The translations under genes were made by a program, and so were the position numbers. Positions 43,241 through 52,204 of a DNA stretch of 64,000 nt are shown in pieces. Under the pieces are notes generated by a model that ran no database searches, was not told the origin of the DNA, and worked only from the letters and a program-made list of their open reading frames with translations. Each line of letters opens with the position of its first letter. Position 1 is the stretch's first letter. The DNA is from G963678445 sp963678445 (lineage in GTDB: Bacteria; Hydrogenedentota; Hydrogenedentia; Hydrogenedentales; G963678445): the NCBI GenBank assembly GCA_963678445.1, contig OY782877.1:1488001-1552000 (forward strand), in the 5' to 3' direction.

Positions 43241-44198
43241 GCGTTTTTTCCTCCGCTGGAGTGGCTGCGGGGGAGATCAACGGTGCCGGTGCTGGCGTTG
43301 ATTTGGTTTTTGCGATCTCGTCGGGTTCAAAGTTGCTGAGCATTTTCAAAAGGTTCGTATCGGCGGACATGACAAGCGTGGTGTCATTGGTAAGAATCTT
43401 TTTGTAGGATTCCAGTGTGCGCATGAATTCGTAAAAACGTTTATCTTTGTTGTAGGCCTCATTGTAAATGCGCACCGCTTCTGCATCCCCTTCACCTTTG
43501 ATCTGCTGTGCTTTTTTGTATGCTTCTGAGAGAATGCTGCGTTTTTCCAGGTCGGTTTTTGCCTGGATCGACATGGCCTGCTCTTTACCCGTAGCACGAT
43601 ACTCTTTGGCCTTCTGATCACGTTCGGCGCGCATACGCTTGTATACCGATTCCTTATTTTCATCGGGAAGGTTGATGCGCTTGATACGCACGTCGATCAC
43701 TTCGATACCATAATCCTGGCGCGCAGCAGTGCGGCAGGCCTGGGTAACGGTATTCATCATTTCATCGAGCTGAACCTTCTCGGGGTCGATGGAAAGAATA
43801 TCGCTTAGTTCATGTTTGCCCAACTCACTGCTAATCTGCGAAGAAACGAGTGCGGCAAGATTGTTTTCAGCACCTGCGATGGTACCCATCTTTTTAAGAA
43901 AAATCTCGGGTTTAGCGATACGCCAGCAGGCAAAGGTATCGATAACCAGATTCTTACGGTCAAGTGTAAAATTTTCATTAGGCCGGGGATCGAAAATCTG
44001 CACCCGTTTGTCAAAACGCAGAACACTCTGCACCGGGCTGGGCCACTTGAAGTTGAGACCGGGCGTGGTAATGGTGCGTACAGGTTTTCCGAAGGTTGTC
44101 ACGATAGCGAACTGGGTTTCATCCACCGTAAAACAGGCTGTGCTTAAAACGGTAAGCACAACGACAAGTAGCATAGCAATCGGTATGATTCGTTTCAT
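43230..44198 (-). CDS. hflC: HflC-like SPFH protein
   Basis: The start at 44198 (MKRIIPIAMLLVVVL) has GGAG 8 nt upstream; the product is 322 residues. One membrane anchor is followed by TQFAIVTTFGKPVRTITTPG and LNFKWPSPVQSVLRFDKRV, the HflC signature. The stretch GIEVIDVRIKRINLPDENKESVYKRM is interrupted by the conserved Arg/Asn pair, and a coiled coil runs to residue 250. HflC pairs with HflK to form a membrane cage around FtsH. A Pro/Ala-rich tail (SPAATPAEEKTHDE) is extra. It lies 48 bp downstream of the CDF-HflK fusion. Confidence 0.9.
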   Translation of the reverse strand: MKRIIPIAMLLVVVLTVLSTACFTVDETQFAIVTTFGKPVRTITTPGLNFKWPSPVQSVLRFDKRVQIFDPRPNENFTLDRKNLVIDTFACWRIAKPEIFLKKMGTIAGAENNLAALVSSQISSELGKHELSDILSIDPEKVQLDEMMNTVTQACRTAARQDYGIEVIDVRIKRINLPDENKESVYKRMRAERDQKAKEYRATGKEQAMSIQAKTDLEKRSILSEAYKKAQQIKGEGDAEAVRIYNEAYNKDKRFYEFMRTLESYKKILTNDTTLVMSADTNLLKMLSNFEPDEIAKTKSTPAPAPLISPAATPAEEKTHDE

Positions 44199-44246
44199 CT
44201 TTTTATCTCCTCGCAATACAGCAGGGCTGTAACTGGCATCAAAAGG

Positions 44247-46025
44247 CTATCGTTCTTCGGCGATGGAATCTAGCGTGTAACTGTTTAACGACATTAAGCT
44301 CTCATTTAAGAATTGCCCTGCCATAAAATAGCCGGTCAATGGATTTCTTCGCGCATCTTTTTTAACATTGGGGTCAATGAGCAACTTGCGCACCGAAGGA
44401 AGCACGTCTTCAATACAGTCAAGATGCATAAGAAACGCAACCGCTTCCGGAGACTCCTGAAAAACCTCGGTCATGGCGCGAAAATACGCGGTATCCCCTT
44501 CAGCAGAAAGCTTCTTCTCTACCGTATAGGCTTCTGCATCCGCTAACAAACGCTTTGCCGCACCGCGGGTGTTAGGCAATGTGGCGTTGTGGTAGGAAAT
44601 GGCGCGGTTAATCTCGGTGGCGCGATCTTCACGCGCGGTGGCGACGCCACGGAAGGCTGGCACAACCGTCACCGGCGGATGCACCTCTTGCAAACGAACT
44701 GCTGTCAGAGCAATGCCTGCCTGGTACGTATCAAGTTGCTGTTGCACTTCTTTAAAAATAACTTCCGATATAGTATCGCGTTGCGTAGTCAACACCTCGG
44801 TAAGCGGCATAACCCCAATCGTGCGGCGCAGGCAACTCTCGGTAACCGCACGAACGGTAGCTTCTGTATCCGCAAGGTGAAACAAATACTGTGCAGCACG
44901 CTGGGGAGCAACATGATACTCAAGTACCAGATTGGCGTCCACTTCATTTTTGTCGCCTGTCAGCATAATTGCCTCTTCCGAGTGCTTTTCATAAATACCC
45001 GACATGTGCGCGCTTTCCCACAGGTACGCATTGGGTTCAGTTGCTTCCGAACGACGCGCAATGGTGCGGAAACCGAACTCAAGTTGTTGCACTGCATCTG
45101 GTTGTACGCGATGCAATCGCGTCATTGGATAGGGTAAGCGGTAGTGCAACCCAGGTTCGCAATGCGTCGGAGACAGTTTGCCGAACTTAAGCAACAATCC
45201 CGTTTCATTAGGCTGAATGCAGAAAAAACCGCTGACAAAATAAGCCAGGACTAAAAGCACCACCAAAAAAGCCCCTATACGACGGGGATAGCGACGCCCA
45301 TAATTGCTAACGCGGGAAAAAACCGGAACAAGGTAGCGTTGCACCAATGCGATCCCTTTGCCTACAGCATGCCCTTCATTTTTTCCCTGCATAAGATTAC
45401 GCACAAACAGCGCCGTCTCGAAAGAAGTAATTTCACTCTGTTGCAGCCCCTGGATGGAACTGATAAAAAGTTCTATACCCAATTTAAAGATCAGTACCGC
45501 CACAGCAAGAGAGGCAAGGGAGTCCAGACTCATGCCGATCCAATTGCCAAGCAAACAAACCAACACAGCCACCGAGGAAAACATGTCCATACGCGAGTGG
45601 AAACCATCGGCCTCAAGACTGGGCGATTCATTCTCACGCGCCACACGGATTTGGTACACAGAAAGTCCATATGAAATAAGGATGCAAACCCATACCAGCA
45701 GGATACCAACAGGAATATTTTCCAGCGTTTGTGTGGGATACTGAAAAACACGAACAAAAATCCCAAGCGAGGCAAAGAGAATCAGCAAGGAAATCAGCAA
45801 TGCCAAGCTGTTCTCCACCGTTTTAACCCACTTGGGAAAACGGCGGGAAAAGAACACACCACCCAGTACGAGGGTACTGACGATAACATCGGAAAATGAA
45901 TGTAACGCATCAACTTTAAGCGCCAGACTAAATGTCCAATACCCTGCCAAAAGTTTAATAAGCACCAACAGCAGATTACAGACTATAGAAACAATCGCTG
46001 CTCTGGCCTTTAATTTACTTTGCAT
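44247..46025 (-). CDS. Cation diffusion facilitator fused to an HflK-like SPFH domain
   Basis: The start at 46025 (MQSKLKARAAIVSIV) has AAAGGA 8 nt upstream and gives 592 residues. Residues 1-200 are a CDF transporter transmembrane domain of about six helices. The zinc-site pairs are intact: D39-A-L-H42-S-F-S-D46 in helix 2 and D140-G-F-H143-S-R-M-D147 in helix 5. The usual cytoplasmic dimerization domain is missing. A basic linker follows, then a further membrane helix (251-270) and a complete HflK-type SPFH domain (FCIQPNETGLLLKFGKL, YRLPYPMTRLHRV, LTGDKNEVDANLVLEYHV). Both halves appear functional and the frame is uninterrupted. Coupling of divalent metal export to FtsH control is an inference. 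Confidence 0.9.
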   Translation of the reverse strand: MQSKLKARAAIVSIVCNLLLVLIKLLAGYWTFSLALKVDALHSFSDVIVSTLVLGGVFFSRRFPKWVKTVENSLALLISLLILFASLGIFVRVFQYPTQTLENIPVGILLVWVCILISYGLSVYQIRVARENESPSLEADGFHSRMDMFSSVAVLVCLLGNWIGMSLDSLASLAVAVLIFKLGIELFISSIQGLQQSEITSFETALFVRNLMQGKNEGHAVGKGIALVQRYLVPVFSRVSNYGRRYPRRIGAFLVVLLVLAYFVSGFFCIQPNETGLLLKFGKLSPTHCEPGLHYRLPYPMTRLHRVQPDAVQQLEFGFRTIARRSEATEPNAYLWESAHMSGIYEKHSEEAIMLTGDKNEVDANLVLEYHVAPQRAAQYLFHLADTEATVRAVTESCLRRTIGVMPLTEVLTTQRDTISEVIFKEVQQQLDTYQAGIALTAVRLQEVHPPVTVVPAFRGVATAREDRATEINRAISYHNATLPNTRGAAKRLLADAEAYTVEKKLSAEGDTAYFRAMTEVFQESPEAVAFLMHLDCIEDVLPSVRKLLIDPNVKKDARRNPLTGYFMAGQFLNESLMSLNSYTLDSIAEER

Positions 46026-46507
46026 AACAACATCCTTTATCACCTGCCTTGCGCCGCGGGCACAATCCTAAACGCAAAAACGAAATTGTCGGCGGGTAGC
46101 GAATGGCAAGAAACATGCCTCGCTTTCGTAGAACTACCTTACTTGCACAGCCCCTTCCAAAAGCACGGCTGACGCATGCACGCAAAAAGGTTGCATTAGT
46201 AGGGCGTTTACACATGCTATAGCATTGTACCCAACACCTCTTGTAAAGCGCAAAACTCCAAAACAAACGCAGTGGTTCATATGGTTTTTACGTATATAGG
46301 ACACCCCAAATTAAAAAAAGGTGTCATTTTCGCGTTATAAATTTGAACCAGAGCGCCAAAGTTCAGTATGCTTTTTGTACGGAAGCAGGATTATTATCAT
46401 GCGATTTATTTCGTATACTTTACACAGCATGTCGTTCTGTATGAAGTATGTGAAATTCCGTAGATGTTTTTGTGTAAATGGAACGCAATAAAGAGAGGAA
46501 TAAGAAC
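46026..46507. other. Gene-free region between the SPFH operon and a small lipoprotein
   Basis: About 480 bp between divergent genes. It contains a perfect 12-bp palindrome ATGCTATAGCAT near 46214 and an inverted GACACC/GGTGTC pair near 46300-46327. No promoter could be fixed and no gene is visible. Confidence 0.4.
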
Positions 46508-46945
46508 GTGAAAAAATCCATGATGTTGCAAGGAATGGTTGCCGCGCTCGCGGTCGTGTTGATGGTTGGTTGCGCCACTACTGGTGGCAGTAGCAGCAGC
46601 TTGAGCCCCCAAGAAGCTTCGGCGCAGACTGTCGCACAATGGGCAGATGCACTGAAAGCACAGGATATTGATGCTATCATGGCGACCTTCTCCGAAGATT
46701 TCGAGCACTTCGACTGGGGCGACAAAGCCGGTGCGACTGATTTCATGAGCGAAGCTATCGAAATGGGCTACCTGGAAGACATCGAAGTTGACCTGTCGGA
46801 AGCCGAATATGAATTGGATGAAGATCTGGTTGCGGTTTACCCGATCGAAATCATCGGCAACTTCGGCGAAATTACGCTTGAACTGCTCTTTGCCAAAGGC
46901 GCCAATGGCTACCAGATCGTGGGCATGGACGCTGCTGGCCTCTAA
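46508..46945 (+). CDS. Small lipoprotein, possibly NTF2/SnoaL-like
   Basis: A GTG start at 46508 has GAGG 9 nt upstream and gives 145 residues beginning MKKSMMLQGMVAALAVVL, with lipobox LMVGC (Cys about 22). The mature part is very acidic. TVAQWADALKAQDIDAIMAT followed by FSEDFEHFDWGDKAG recalls the first helices of NTF2/SnoaL-like domains (WxxAxxxxDxxxxxxxFxxDF). Ligand unknown. An alternative ATG at 46478 would put the signal peptide too far from the N-terminus. It is monocistronic with a strong terminator. Confidence 0.8.
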   Translation: MKKSMMLQGMVAALAVVLMVGCATTGGSSSSLSPQEASAQTVAQWADALKAQDIDAIMATFSEDFEHFDWGDKAGATDFMSEAIEMGYLEDIEVDLSEAEYELDEDLVAVYPIEIIGNFGEITLELLFAKGANGYQIVGMDAAGL

Positions 46946-46983
46946 TCCTACGACGAATACAAGCACCTTTATGATATGCTTGA

Positions 46984-47018
46984 AACCGGAACGGGTTATC
47001 CCGTTCCGGTTATTCTTT
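46984..47018 (+). terminator. Intrinsic terminator of the small lipoprotein gene
   Basis: Perfect 12-bp stem AACCGGAACGGG/CCCGTTCCGGTT with a TTAT loop, followed by ATTCTTTT. Confidence 0.88.
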
Positions 47019-47117
47019 TACCCCTCTCTTTAATTACTTCTGCTCTCCCCATCCCTATCCCCTCTCCCCCAGCTCCCGCATAGGACATCCCGCCGCTTAG
47101 GACTATTATCTCTACTC

Positions 47118-47152
47118 AAAAAAAAGACTACAGCAACGAGTAACGTTGTTGT
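47118..47152 (-). terminator. Intrinsic terminator of the IMPase-like gene
   Basis: Stem ACAACAACG/CGTTGCTGT (8 of 9 pairs) on the minus strand with a 5-nt loop, then AGTC and eight T. It lies about 160 bp past the stop at 47311. Confidence 0.7.
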
Positions 47153-47310
47153 AATCCTTTGAGGGTGGCCGTTTGGAAAGTTGCCGCAAGCCGACTTTCT
47201 ACTGTGAAAACGGGGCTTGGCAAAGGGGGCGCGCATATTGACATTCTAGTAAAGGGAAAAGGGTAACCTGCCTCCTCTTAAGAAGCTCATCGGTGGCGCG
47301 CTTTACGATT

Positions 47311-48627
47311 TTATTTTATCTGGCGCTTGAGCAGTGTCTCGAATTGACGGATGCGCGTATCGAAGAACTGCATTAACTTTTTATGCAGCTCTGGATTGGC
47401 TGCAGCAATAAGCGACTGATGATTAGCCGGGGAACTATCCAGCAAAAGGACATTATCAAAACTTTTACCGTAGGCATCGGTTACAATACAGCCTGCTTCA
47501 CGCGCAATGAGTTGAGCGGCCGCCATATCATACGGGGCAATACCCAAAACCACACCACGTCCTGCATTGATAAAATGGTCGTGCACCAAATCCGGAATGT
47601 CACGCAAATAACGTCCTGCAAAGTCCACGCATGCATCCAGCTGATTGGTAAGGAGACGAGTCAGGCTGAAAGAGGTGCTGTTACATGCGAAAAAACCACC
47701 CTTGAGACTTGTCAGGTCGATGAGACGCGCTGCGGTGGGAAAAATCAGCTCGGCAGGACGCGCCGGCACCGTCATTGACCAGGAAACGGTTTCCAAATTG
47801 GTATTTTGCGACAATTTGGGACGCTTTAGGTGCTTGTCGATGTAAATACGCGCTCCCTTACCCCGTTCTGCATAAAAAACACGATCGCCTACAATTTCAA
47901 CAACGCACGCGTTGTCAATATCGGCCATGGTAGGGCGTTCAATAACGCGGGTACTGGCAACAGAAACGACACAGCCTTCAAAACCATTTTTAGCCGCGCG
48001 TGTACCGTCAATAGGATCAACAACCAATAAATGTTTCGGTTGCGTATTGGAAAAGGTGGAGTAACCAGCGTCTTCAGAATAATAGGCAATCGGCGCACGC
48101 GCATTTTTAAGGAAATTGAGAAGGGCCTTTTCTGCAACCACATCAATTTCAAAGGTGGCGTCGCCACTGGTAGCGGTATCGACAATTTCACGGCCTTTAA
48201 CCCCTTGCACATAAGGTACAACCGCCTCTTTTATTGCCAACGCCAACTCAATGAGAAATTCCCGCGAAAGAACTGCCGCACGCGCACGCGCTGCCGCCAC
48301 GCGCGGTGTCACCGGCGCTTTGGAGGCTGTCTTCTTGTCCGACTTCTTCTGCGTTTTAGCGACTTTAGCCGCTGCCTTCTTTGGCGCTACCGCCTTTTTC
48401 GAAACCGCCGCTTTTTTCTTCGGAGACGTTTTCTTAGCTACCGTCTTTTTGGTTTTTGCAGCAGATGGCTTTGTCGCTTTTGAAGCTTTCTTTTTGGCTA
48501 CTGTCGAGGCGGAAGAAGTTTTTGAAGCTGCCTTTTTCGCCGATGCCGTCGTGCGCTTTACGGTGCTTTTTTTGGCCGCAGGTTTCTTTTTTGCTTTTGT
48601 CGTTTGTTTGGTCTTCGCCTTCGCCAT
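47311..48627 (-). CDS. Inositol-monophosphatase-family protein with histone H1-like N-terminal tail
   Basis: The 438-residue protein has two unlike parts. Residues 1 to about 110 consist of Lys/Ala/Thr/Ser repeats (AKKKPAAKKSTVKRTTAS, SPKKKAAVSKKAVAPKK), like histone H1 C-terminal tails and bacterial Hc1/HupB-type DNA-binding tails. The rest is an IMPase/FIG fold: SGDATFEIDVVAEKALL, the metal motif YYSEDAG, VVDPIDGTRAAKNG (DPxDGT) and the late metal site APYDMAAAQLIAREAG. The catalytic Asp residues are kept, so phosphatase activity is plausible. The tail would bind nucleic acid or acidic polymers. There is no frame break at the junction. The Shine-Dalgarno is weak. Confidence 0.9.
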   Translation of the reverse strand: MAKAKTKQTTKAKKKPAAKKSTVKRTTASAKKAASKTSSASTVAKKKASKATKPSAAKTKKTVAKKTSPKKKAAVSKKAVAPKKAAAKVAKTQKKSDKKTASKAPVTPRVAAARARAAVLSREFLIELALAIKEAVVPYVQGVKGREIVDTATSGDATFEIDVVAEKALLNFLKNARAPIAYYSEDAGYSTFSNTQPKHLLVVDPIDGTRAAKNGFEGCVVSVASTRVIERPTMADIDNACVVEIVGDRVFYAERGKGARIYIDKHLKRPKLSQNTNLETVSWSMTVPARPAELIFPTAARLIDLTSLKGGFFACNSTSFSLTRLLTNQLDACVDFAGRYLRDIPDLVHDHFINAGRGVVLGIAPYDMAAAQLIAREAGCIVTDAYGKSFDNVLLLDSSPANHQSLIAAANPELHKKLMQFFDTRIRQFETLLKRQIK

Positions 48628-49392
48628 GCCAAGATTGCCTGTTTGTTTGGTTGGTGACTGCCGTTAGTGTATTGCCGTTAAGTACTGCCAGCGCTTGTCG
48701 CAACAGGTAAAATACCTCTGGCGTTGCGCCAAAACGCCATCTTTGCTGCAGTGCGTTACGTTTCTCACACCACTCCGCACGCCCCCAACCCTGTCTTTCT
48801 TGGCCTGCGGCATATTGTGCCTTTGCAACAATTTAGTAAGGGATGCCAGTCCTTGGCACTAAAAAGTCGTCTCCCTGACAACTTTAAATCGCTTGATGCT
48901 CAGGCACAAGACTATCGCTTTCCCGCTGTCGTCCCCAGACCACATTGGTTATTCATTCCGAAAATGCCCAAAAAGTTCCCCAGCCAGACTAAGCCTTGAA
49001 ATGGCAAGATGTTAGCATACTGCTCAACTGAACACCTCCGCCCTGAAGAAAGCTAAGTATTACAACTTGTAAATCGTATGCAAATCAACTTCGCTGATTT
49101 ACTTGTCGCCCATGCCATATTAAGCCAATTTTATCACTTCTGGCGAGATATGTCCAGAGGTTTCTTGGAACGGGGGATTTTTTGCTAGCGAAAACAGTTC
49201 CATATGCCTTAATATGACGCGCATCAGGAAAAAAATGTTTCATCTTTGTCTTTTTTGTCTTTTTTACACAGATAAACCGCTGAATCTGAAAACCCTAAAT
49301 CCAGACAGCTTGTCTTTCGGAGGGTAAAACAGGCAAAATACCTCTACTACCCACATCGCTGTATGTTTGGGAACGGATAGACATTCCTGGTT
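48628..49392. other. Gene-free stretch upstream of the IMPase-like gene
   Basis: About 760 bp. A 91-codon open frame on the plus strand (48724-48999) lacks a ribosome-binding site and any motif. No RNA gene or palindrome stands out. Repeat copy J follows. Confidence 0.4.
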
Positions 49393-49500
49393 TTAGTGGC
49401 TAAACACTGAAAAACCGTCATTGGAATGGAAAATCTATGCTGGTCAGGAACGGCAAGGACCACACCTAACGCTTGCGGTCGCCGGGCCGTATTATTAGGT
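49393..49500 (-). repeat. Dispersed palindromic repeat, copy J
   Basis: On the minus strand: CCTAATAATACGGCCCGGCG, ACCGCAAGCGTTAGGTGTGG, TCCTTGCCGTTCCTGACC, then CCAATGACGGTTTTTCAG and the end TTAGCCACTA. Short subtype, somewhat diverged. It ends 53 bp before the epimerase-like gene. Confidence 0.85.
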
Positions 49501-49553
49501 TGCACAACGCCATCTTCTGCAATGACTTATAGAACAATGAAAGGTAGCTACTC

Positions 49554-50240
49554 GTGGCAAAACTTGCGTATTCCGCATCTGTTCGACATCTCAACCTGCG
49601 TCATTTGGAACAGACGCTTTGTGCTTTGACAGCAGCCGGTATAGACGCCTTGCATTTTGAGGTGCGGGATGGCGCTTTTGCTCCCGGCTTTGCTTTGGGC
49701 TATGAAATCATTCAGGCCGCAAAACAGTGCTGCGATTTGCCCTGCCATGCGCATTTGCTGGTGCAACATCCCGAACGACACATCGATGCGCTTGTGACAG
49801 CGGGCTGTGACGCCATTGCAGTACATGTCGAAGCATCGAGCCATGCGCATCGCGTGTTGGGGCAAATTCGTGACGCAGGCGCAGCACCGGGAATCGCGAT
49901 TTTACCGGCCACCCCCCTGACAAAGCTTAGTTATGTACTGCCCTTGGCGGAAAACGTGTTGGTGTTGGGACGGGAGCCGGGTGAAACACGGGAGGGCGTG
50001 CTGCCCGCCACCTTTGAACGTATCCGGATTTTACACGAAAACATTGTCTACCAGAAATACTCGGCGCGTATTACCGCGGCAGGTGGACTCGATGCAGCAT
50101 CTTGTGCGAAGGCTGCACATTTTGGCGCAGCATGCGTGGTACTGGATCATGCCGCCATTTTTAATCAAACTGCGGGTGATCCTGCGCAGGCGTTTCCTGG
50201 CTTTTGCGAGCAAGTTGCGGCGTATGTGCATACCGTCTGA
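49554..50240 (+). CDS. Ribulose-phosphate 3-epimerase-like protein with altered metal site
   Basis: A GTG start with AAAGG 9 nt upstream gives 228 residues of TIM-barrel type. The RPE landmarks are recognizable but changed. HVDVMDG becomes HFEVRDG (His kept, metal Asp replaced by Glu), DVHLMV becomes CHAHLLV (His kept), NPxTP becomes LPATPL, and MxVNPGFxGQ becomes LGREPGETRE. The second catalytic Asp, normally in VDGG, is Ala (TAAGGLDA). Canonical D-ribulose-5-phosphate epimerization is therefore doubtful. It may be a divergent sugar-phosphate isomerase. Its last 80 bp overlap the 3' end of the opposite SGNH gene. Confidence 0.78.
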   Translation: MAKLAYSASVRHLNLRHLEQTLCALTAAGIDALHFEVRDGAFAPGFALGYEIIQAAKQCCDLPCHAHLLVQHPERHIDALVTAGCDAIAVHVEASSHAHRVLGQIRDAGAAPGIAILPATPLTKLSYVLPLAENVLVLGREPGETREGVLPATFERIRILHENIVYQKYSARITAAGGLDAASCAKAAHFGAACVVLDHAAIFNQTAGDPAQAFPGFCEQVAAYVHTV

Positions 50241-51798
50241 GGGCGTCGGGATGATGGGGCGGGCGTTTTGTATAGCGGTGGGCCAGATCTGCGATAAGCA
50301 AGACCAGCAGACATAGAAGCCAACCGGTGTAGCCGGGAACATTTGTTCCGACCCGTACGACCGCAGGACCGAATTCTTCCGGCGTTTTGTTGGGCGCTTC
50401 ATACACACAGGTGTAGGTCCCCGAATCCGCCAAGATTAGCCCATCAATGTAGAGAATTTGTCCGTGTACGCCATGAATACGCTCACTTTCTATAAGTTCG
50501 ACACCATCTCTATACCAAGTGTAAGAGGGCATCGGGTGGATAAGCTCTGGCGCACTCAGGCAGAATAATTCACCCTTTTGGTAAAACCCGCCGTGTGTGT
50601 TGCTACAATCCGGAAGCACCACCTCCCCTTCACCCTCATCATCACATTCCACGATAACTTCACGGGTAACCTCGGCGATATTTCCCGCGTTATCATAAGT
50701 GCTATACGTGATAGTATAGCTACCTTCGGTATCTACATCGACCTCGCCCGACACAGTAGCACAGGCCGAGACATCGCCATCAATGTTGTCTATAGCGTAG
50801 CCGCCCGGCTCCTCATATGCCTCCCCGCAGGCCAAATGCATCGGATTACTTCCGTAAAGGGTAATCACCGGAGGCGTTGTATCAGCGGGGGGATTTATCA
50901 ACCAGCGGCTATAGTACTTTTCGATCGCATTTTGCAGCAATGCCCGGTAGTACGGTTCATACAAATGGATACCATCAAAAGTACAGATTTCGGGAATCGT
51001 ACGCGCGGGGTCCCCGCCTGGAAAAGGATAATAGCAGGGTGCCTGCCCCGGGTAGGGCACGCTGTTGGGAGTATCATCATAGTAGTATTGCAAAATCCCC
51101 CAGTTTTGCAAGTACTCCACGCGATTTTCATATGCGGGCAGAGCGCGTAACGTCCGTACTAATTCTCGCTTCATTGCCCCCAGTTCAGTAAACCAGGCAA
51201 CGTATTCCTCGCGGCTTACCCCCCCCAGCGCAGTATAGTTCAATGGTTCCCCCGACGCACGCAGGTGATCAAAATAATCATAGCCTGCCAAGACAACCTT
51301 AATATTTGGGCGCACATTGAGACATCCTTCAATCATGATGCGGATATCCTCGACAATGGGCTCCCAAAAATGGAATCGGCGCAACTCATCCGACAATCCC
51401 CGAATCGTGTCCAGATGTGTCACAATCGTGTTGTGGAAATCATTCCCCCCAATGACCATGTGCACAATATCGATTTCCTGATGCGCATCTAAGTCTCCCA
51501 GCAGCCGCGGCAGGCAAGGCGCATTTGCAACGAGTTCCGTACGCGCCCATTCCGCTGCATGCGAACCGCACCAGGCGGTATTCTCCCCGCGCACTGTATA
51601 CGCACTTAGGCCATTCTCCGCCAAGACGGTATCAAATATGGAGCTTCCCGCGCAGTTATTTGGAGGATTAGGCACCAAGGGGGCGGCCCAGCTATCCCCC
51701 ACAACCAAAATGCGCACTGTAGCGGCATCCACCACACTACTGAAGAACGTCGTCAAGACGACGCATAACAAAAACACTACTTTCCCGTTCGAATCCAT
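50161..51798 (-). CDS. Secreted SGNH hydrolase with Ig-like domains and C-terminal membrane tail
   Basis: The start is the ATG at 51798, with GGGGTGA upstream; the product is 545 residues with a signal peptide ending near VVDAAT. The SGNH domain (about 28-300) has block I VVGDSWAAP, block III IGGNDFHN and block V FDGIHLYEPYY, giving the Ser/Asp/His triad. Residues about 308-390 resemble a DUF5011/HYR-type immunoglobulin fold (ITLYGSNPMHLACGEAYEEP, DNIDGDVSACATV). A DDEGEGEV linker and an Ig-like domain with a Cys pair follow. The end is a hydrophobic helix and a long basic tail (GWLLCLLVLLIADLAHRYTK), like a C-terminal sorting signal. A cell-surface esterase is likely. Confidence 0.88.
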   Translation of the reverse strand: MDSNGKVVFLLCVVLTTFFSSVVDAATVRILVVGDSWAAPLVPNPPNNCAGSSIFDTVLAENGLSAYTVRGENTAWCGSHAAEWARTELVANAPCLPRLLGDLDAHQEIDIVHMVIGGNDFHNTIVTHLDTIRGLSDELRRFHFWEPIVEDIRIMIEGCLNVRPNIKVVLAGYDYFDHLRASGEPLNYTALGGVSREEYVAWFTELGAMKRELVRTLRALPAYENRVEYLQNWGILQYYYDDTPNSVPYPGQAPCYYPFPGGDPARTIPEICTFDGIHLYEPYYRALLQNAIEKYYSRWLINPPADTTPPVITLYGSNPMHLACGEAYEEPGGYAIDNIDGDVSACATVSGEVDVDTEGSYTITYSTYDNAGNIAEVTREVIVECDDEGEGEVVLPDCSNTHGGFYQKGELFCLSAPELIHPMPSYTWYRDGVELIESERIHGVHGQILYIDGLILADSGTYTCVYEAPNKTPEEFGPAVVRVGTNVPGYTGWLLCLLVLLIADLAHRYTKRPPHHPDALRRYAHTPQLARKSQETPAQDHPQFD

Positions 51799-52204
51799 CA
51801 AATCACCCCATCCATTTCTCGGTAGCGAAAGACGGCCATGCAGGCTTGCAGCGGCCTATATCTATAGTTTTTTGTTTTCCCACTCCCAACAGGTCTGGTC
51901 GAGCTCTTTACTTGAATTCATAAACAGTGTCGGCCCCCCTTCTCAAATCTCCATGCCCCCACAAACTGCCTGTTCCTTACACTACAATCTTAAAGGAAAA
52001 CTATAACATTCCTTTTTGTGAGCCTATGAACGCGACTCACGCGCAACCTTATCCTGAAACCCTTGCATATTGCCGGGCGGCATTCCATTGAAAAACGCCC
52101 CCTACTCCAAGACTCCTCTTTCAAAATAGATCGCATTCCTTTTTTTGTCAATCGAATTCTGCCTTCATCGTCACTTTTATCTCCTCGCCTGCTTCACACA
52201 CAAC
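51799..52204. other. Gene-free stretch upstream of the SGNH gene
   Basis: About 400 bp holding the presumed promoter of the SGNH gene, which I could not fix. No other gene, repeat copy or RNA was recognized. Confidence 0.4.

Noticed and set aside
46406..46966. 186-codon minus-strand frame over the small lipoprotein gene
   Set aside because: The plus-strand gene has a ribosome-binding site, signal peptide, lipobox and terminator; the minus frame has none.
942..49500. The dispersed repeats as a CRISPR array
   Set aside because: Copies are kilobases apart, occur in both orientations, and have no regular spacers; no cas genes are present.
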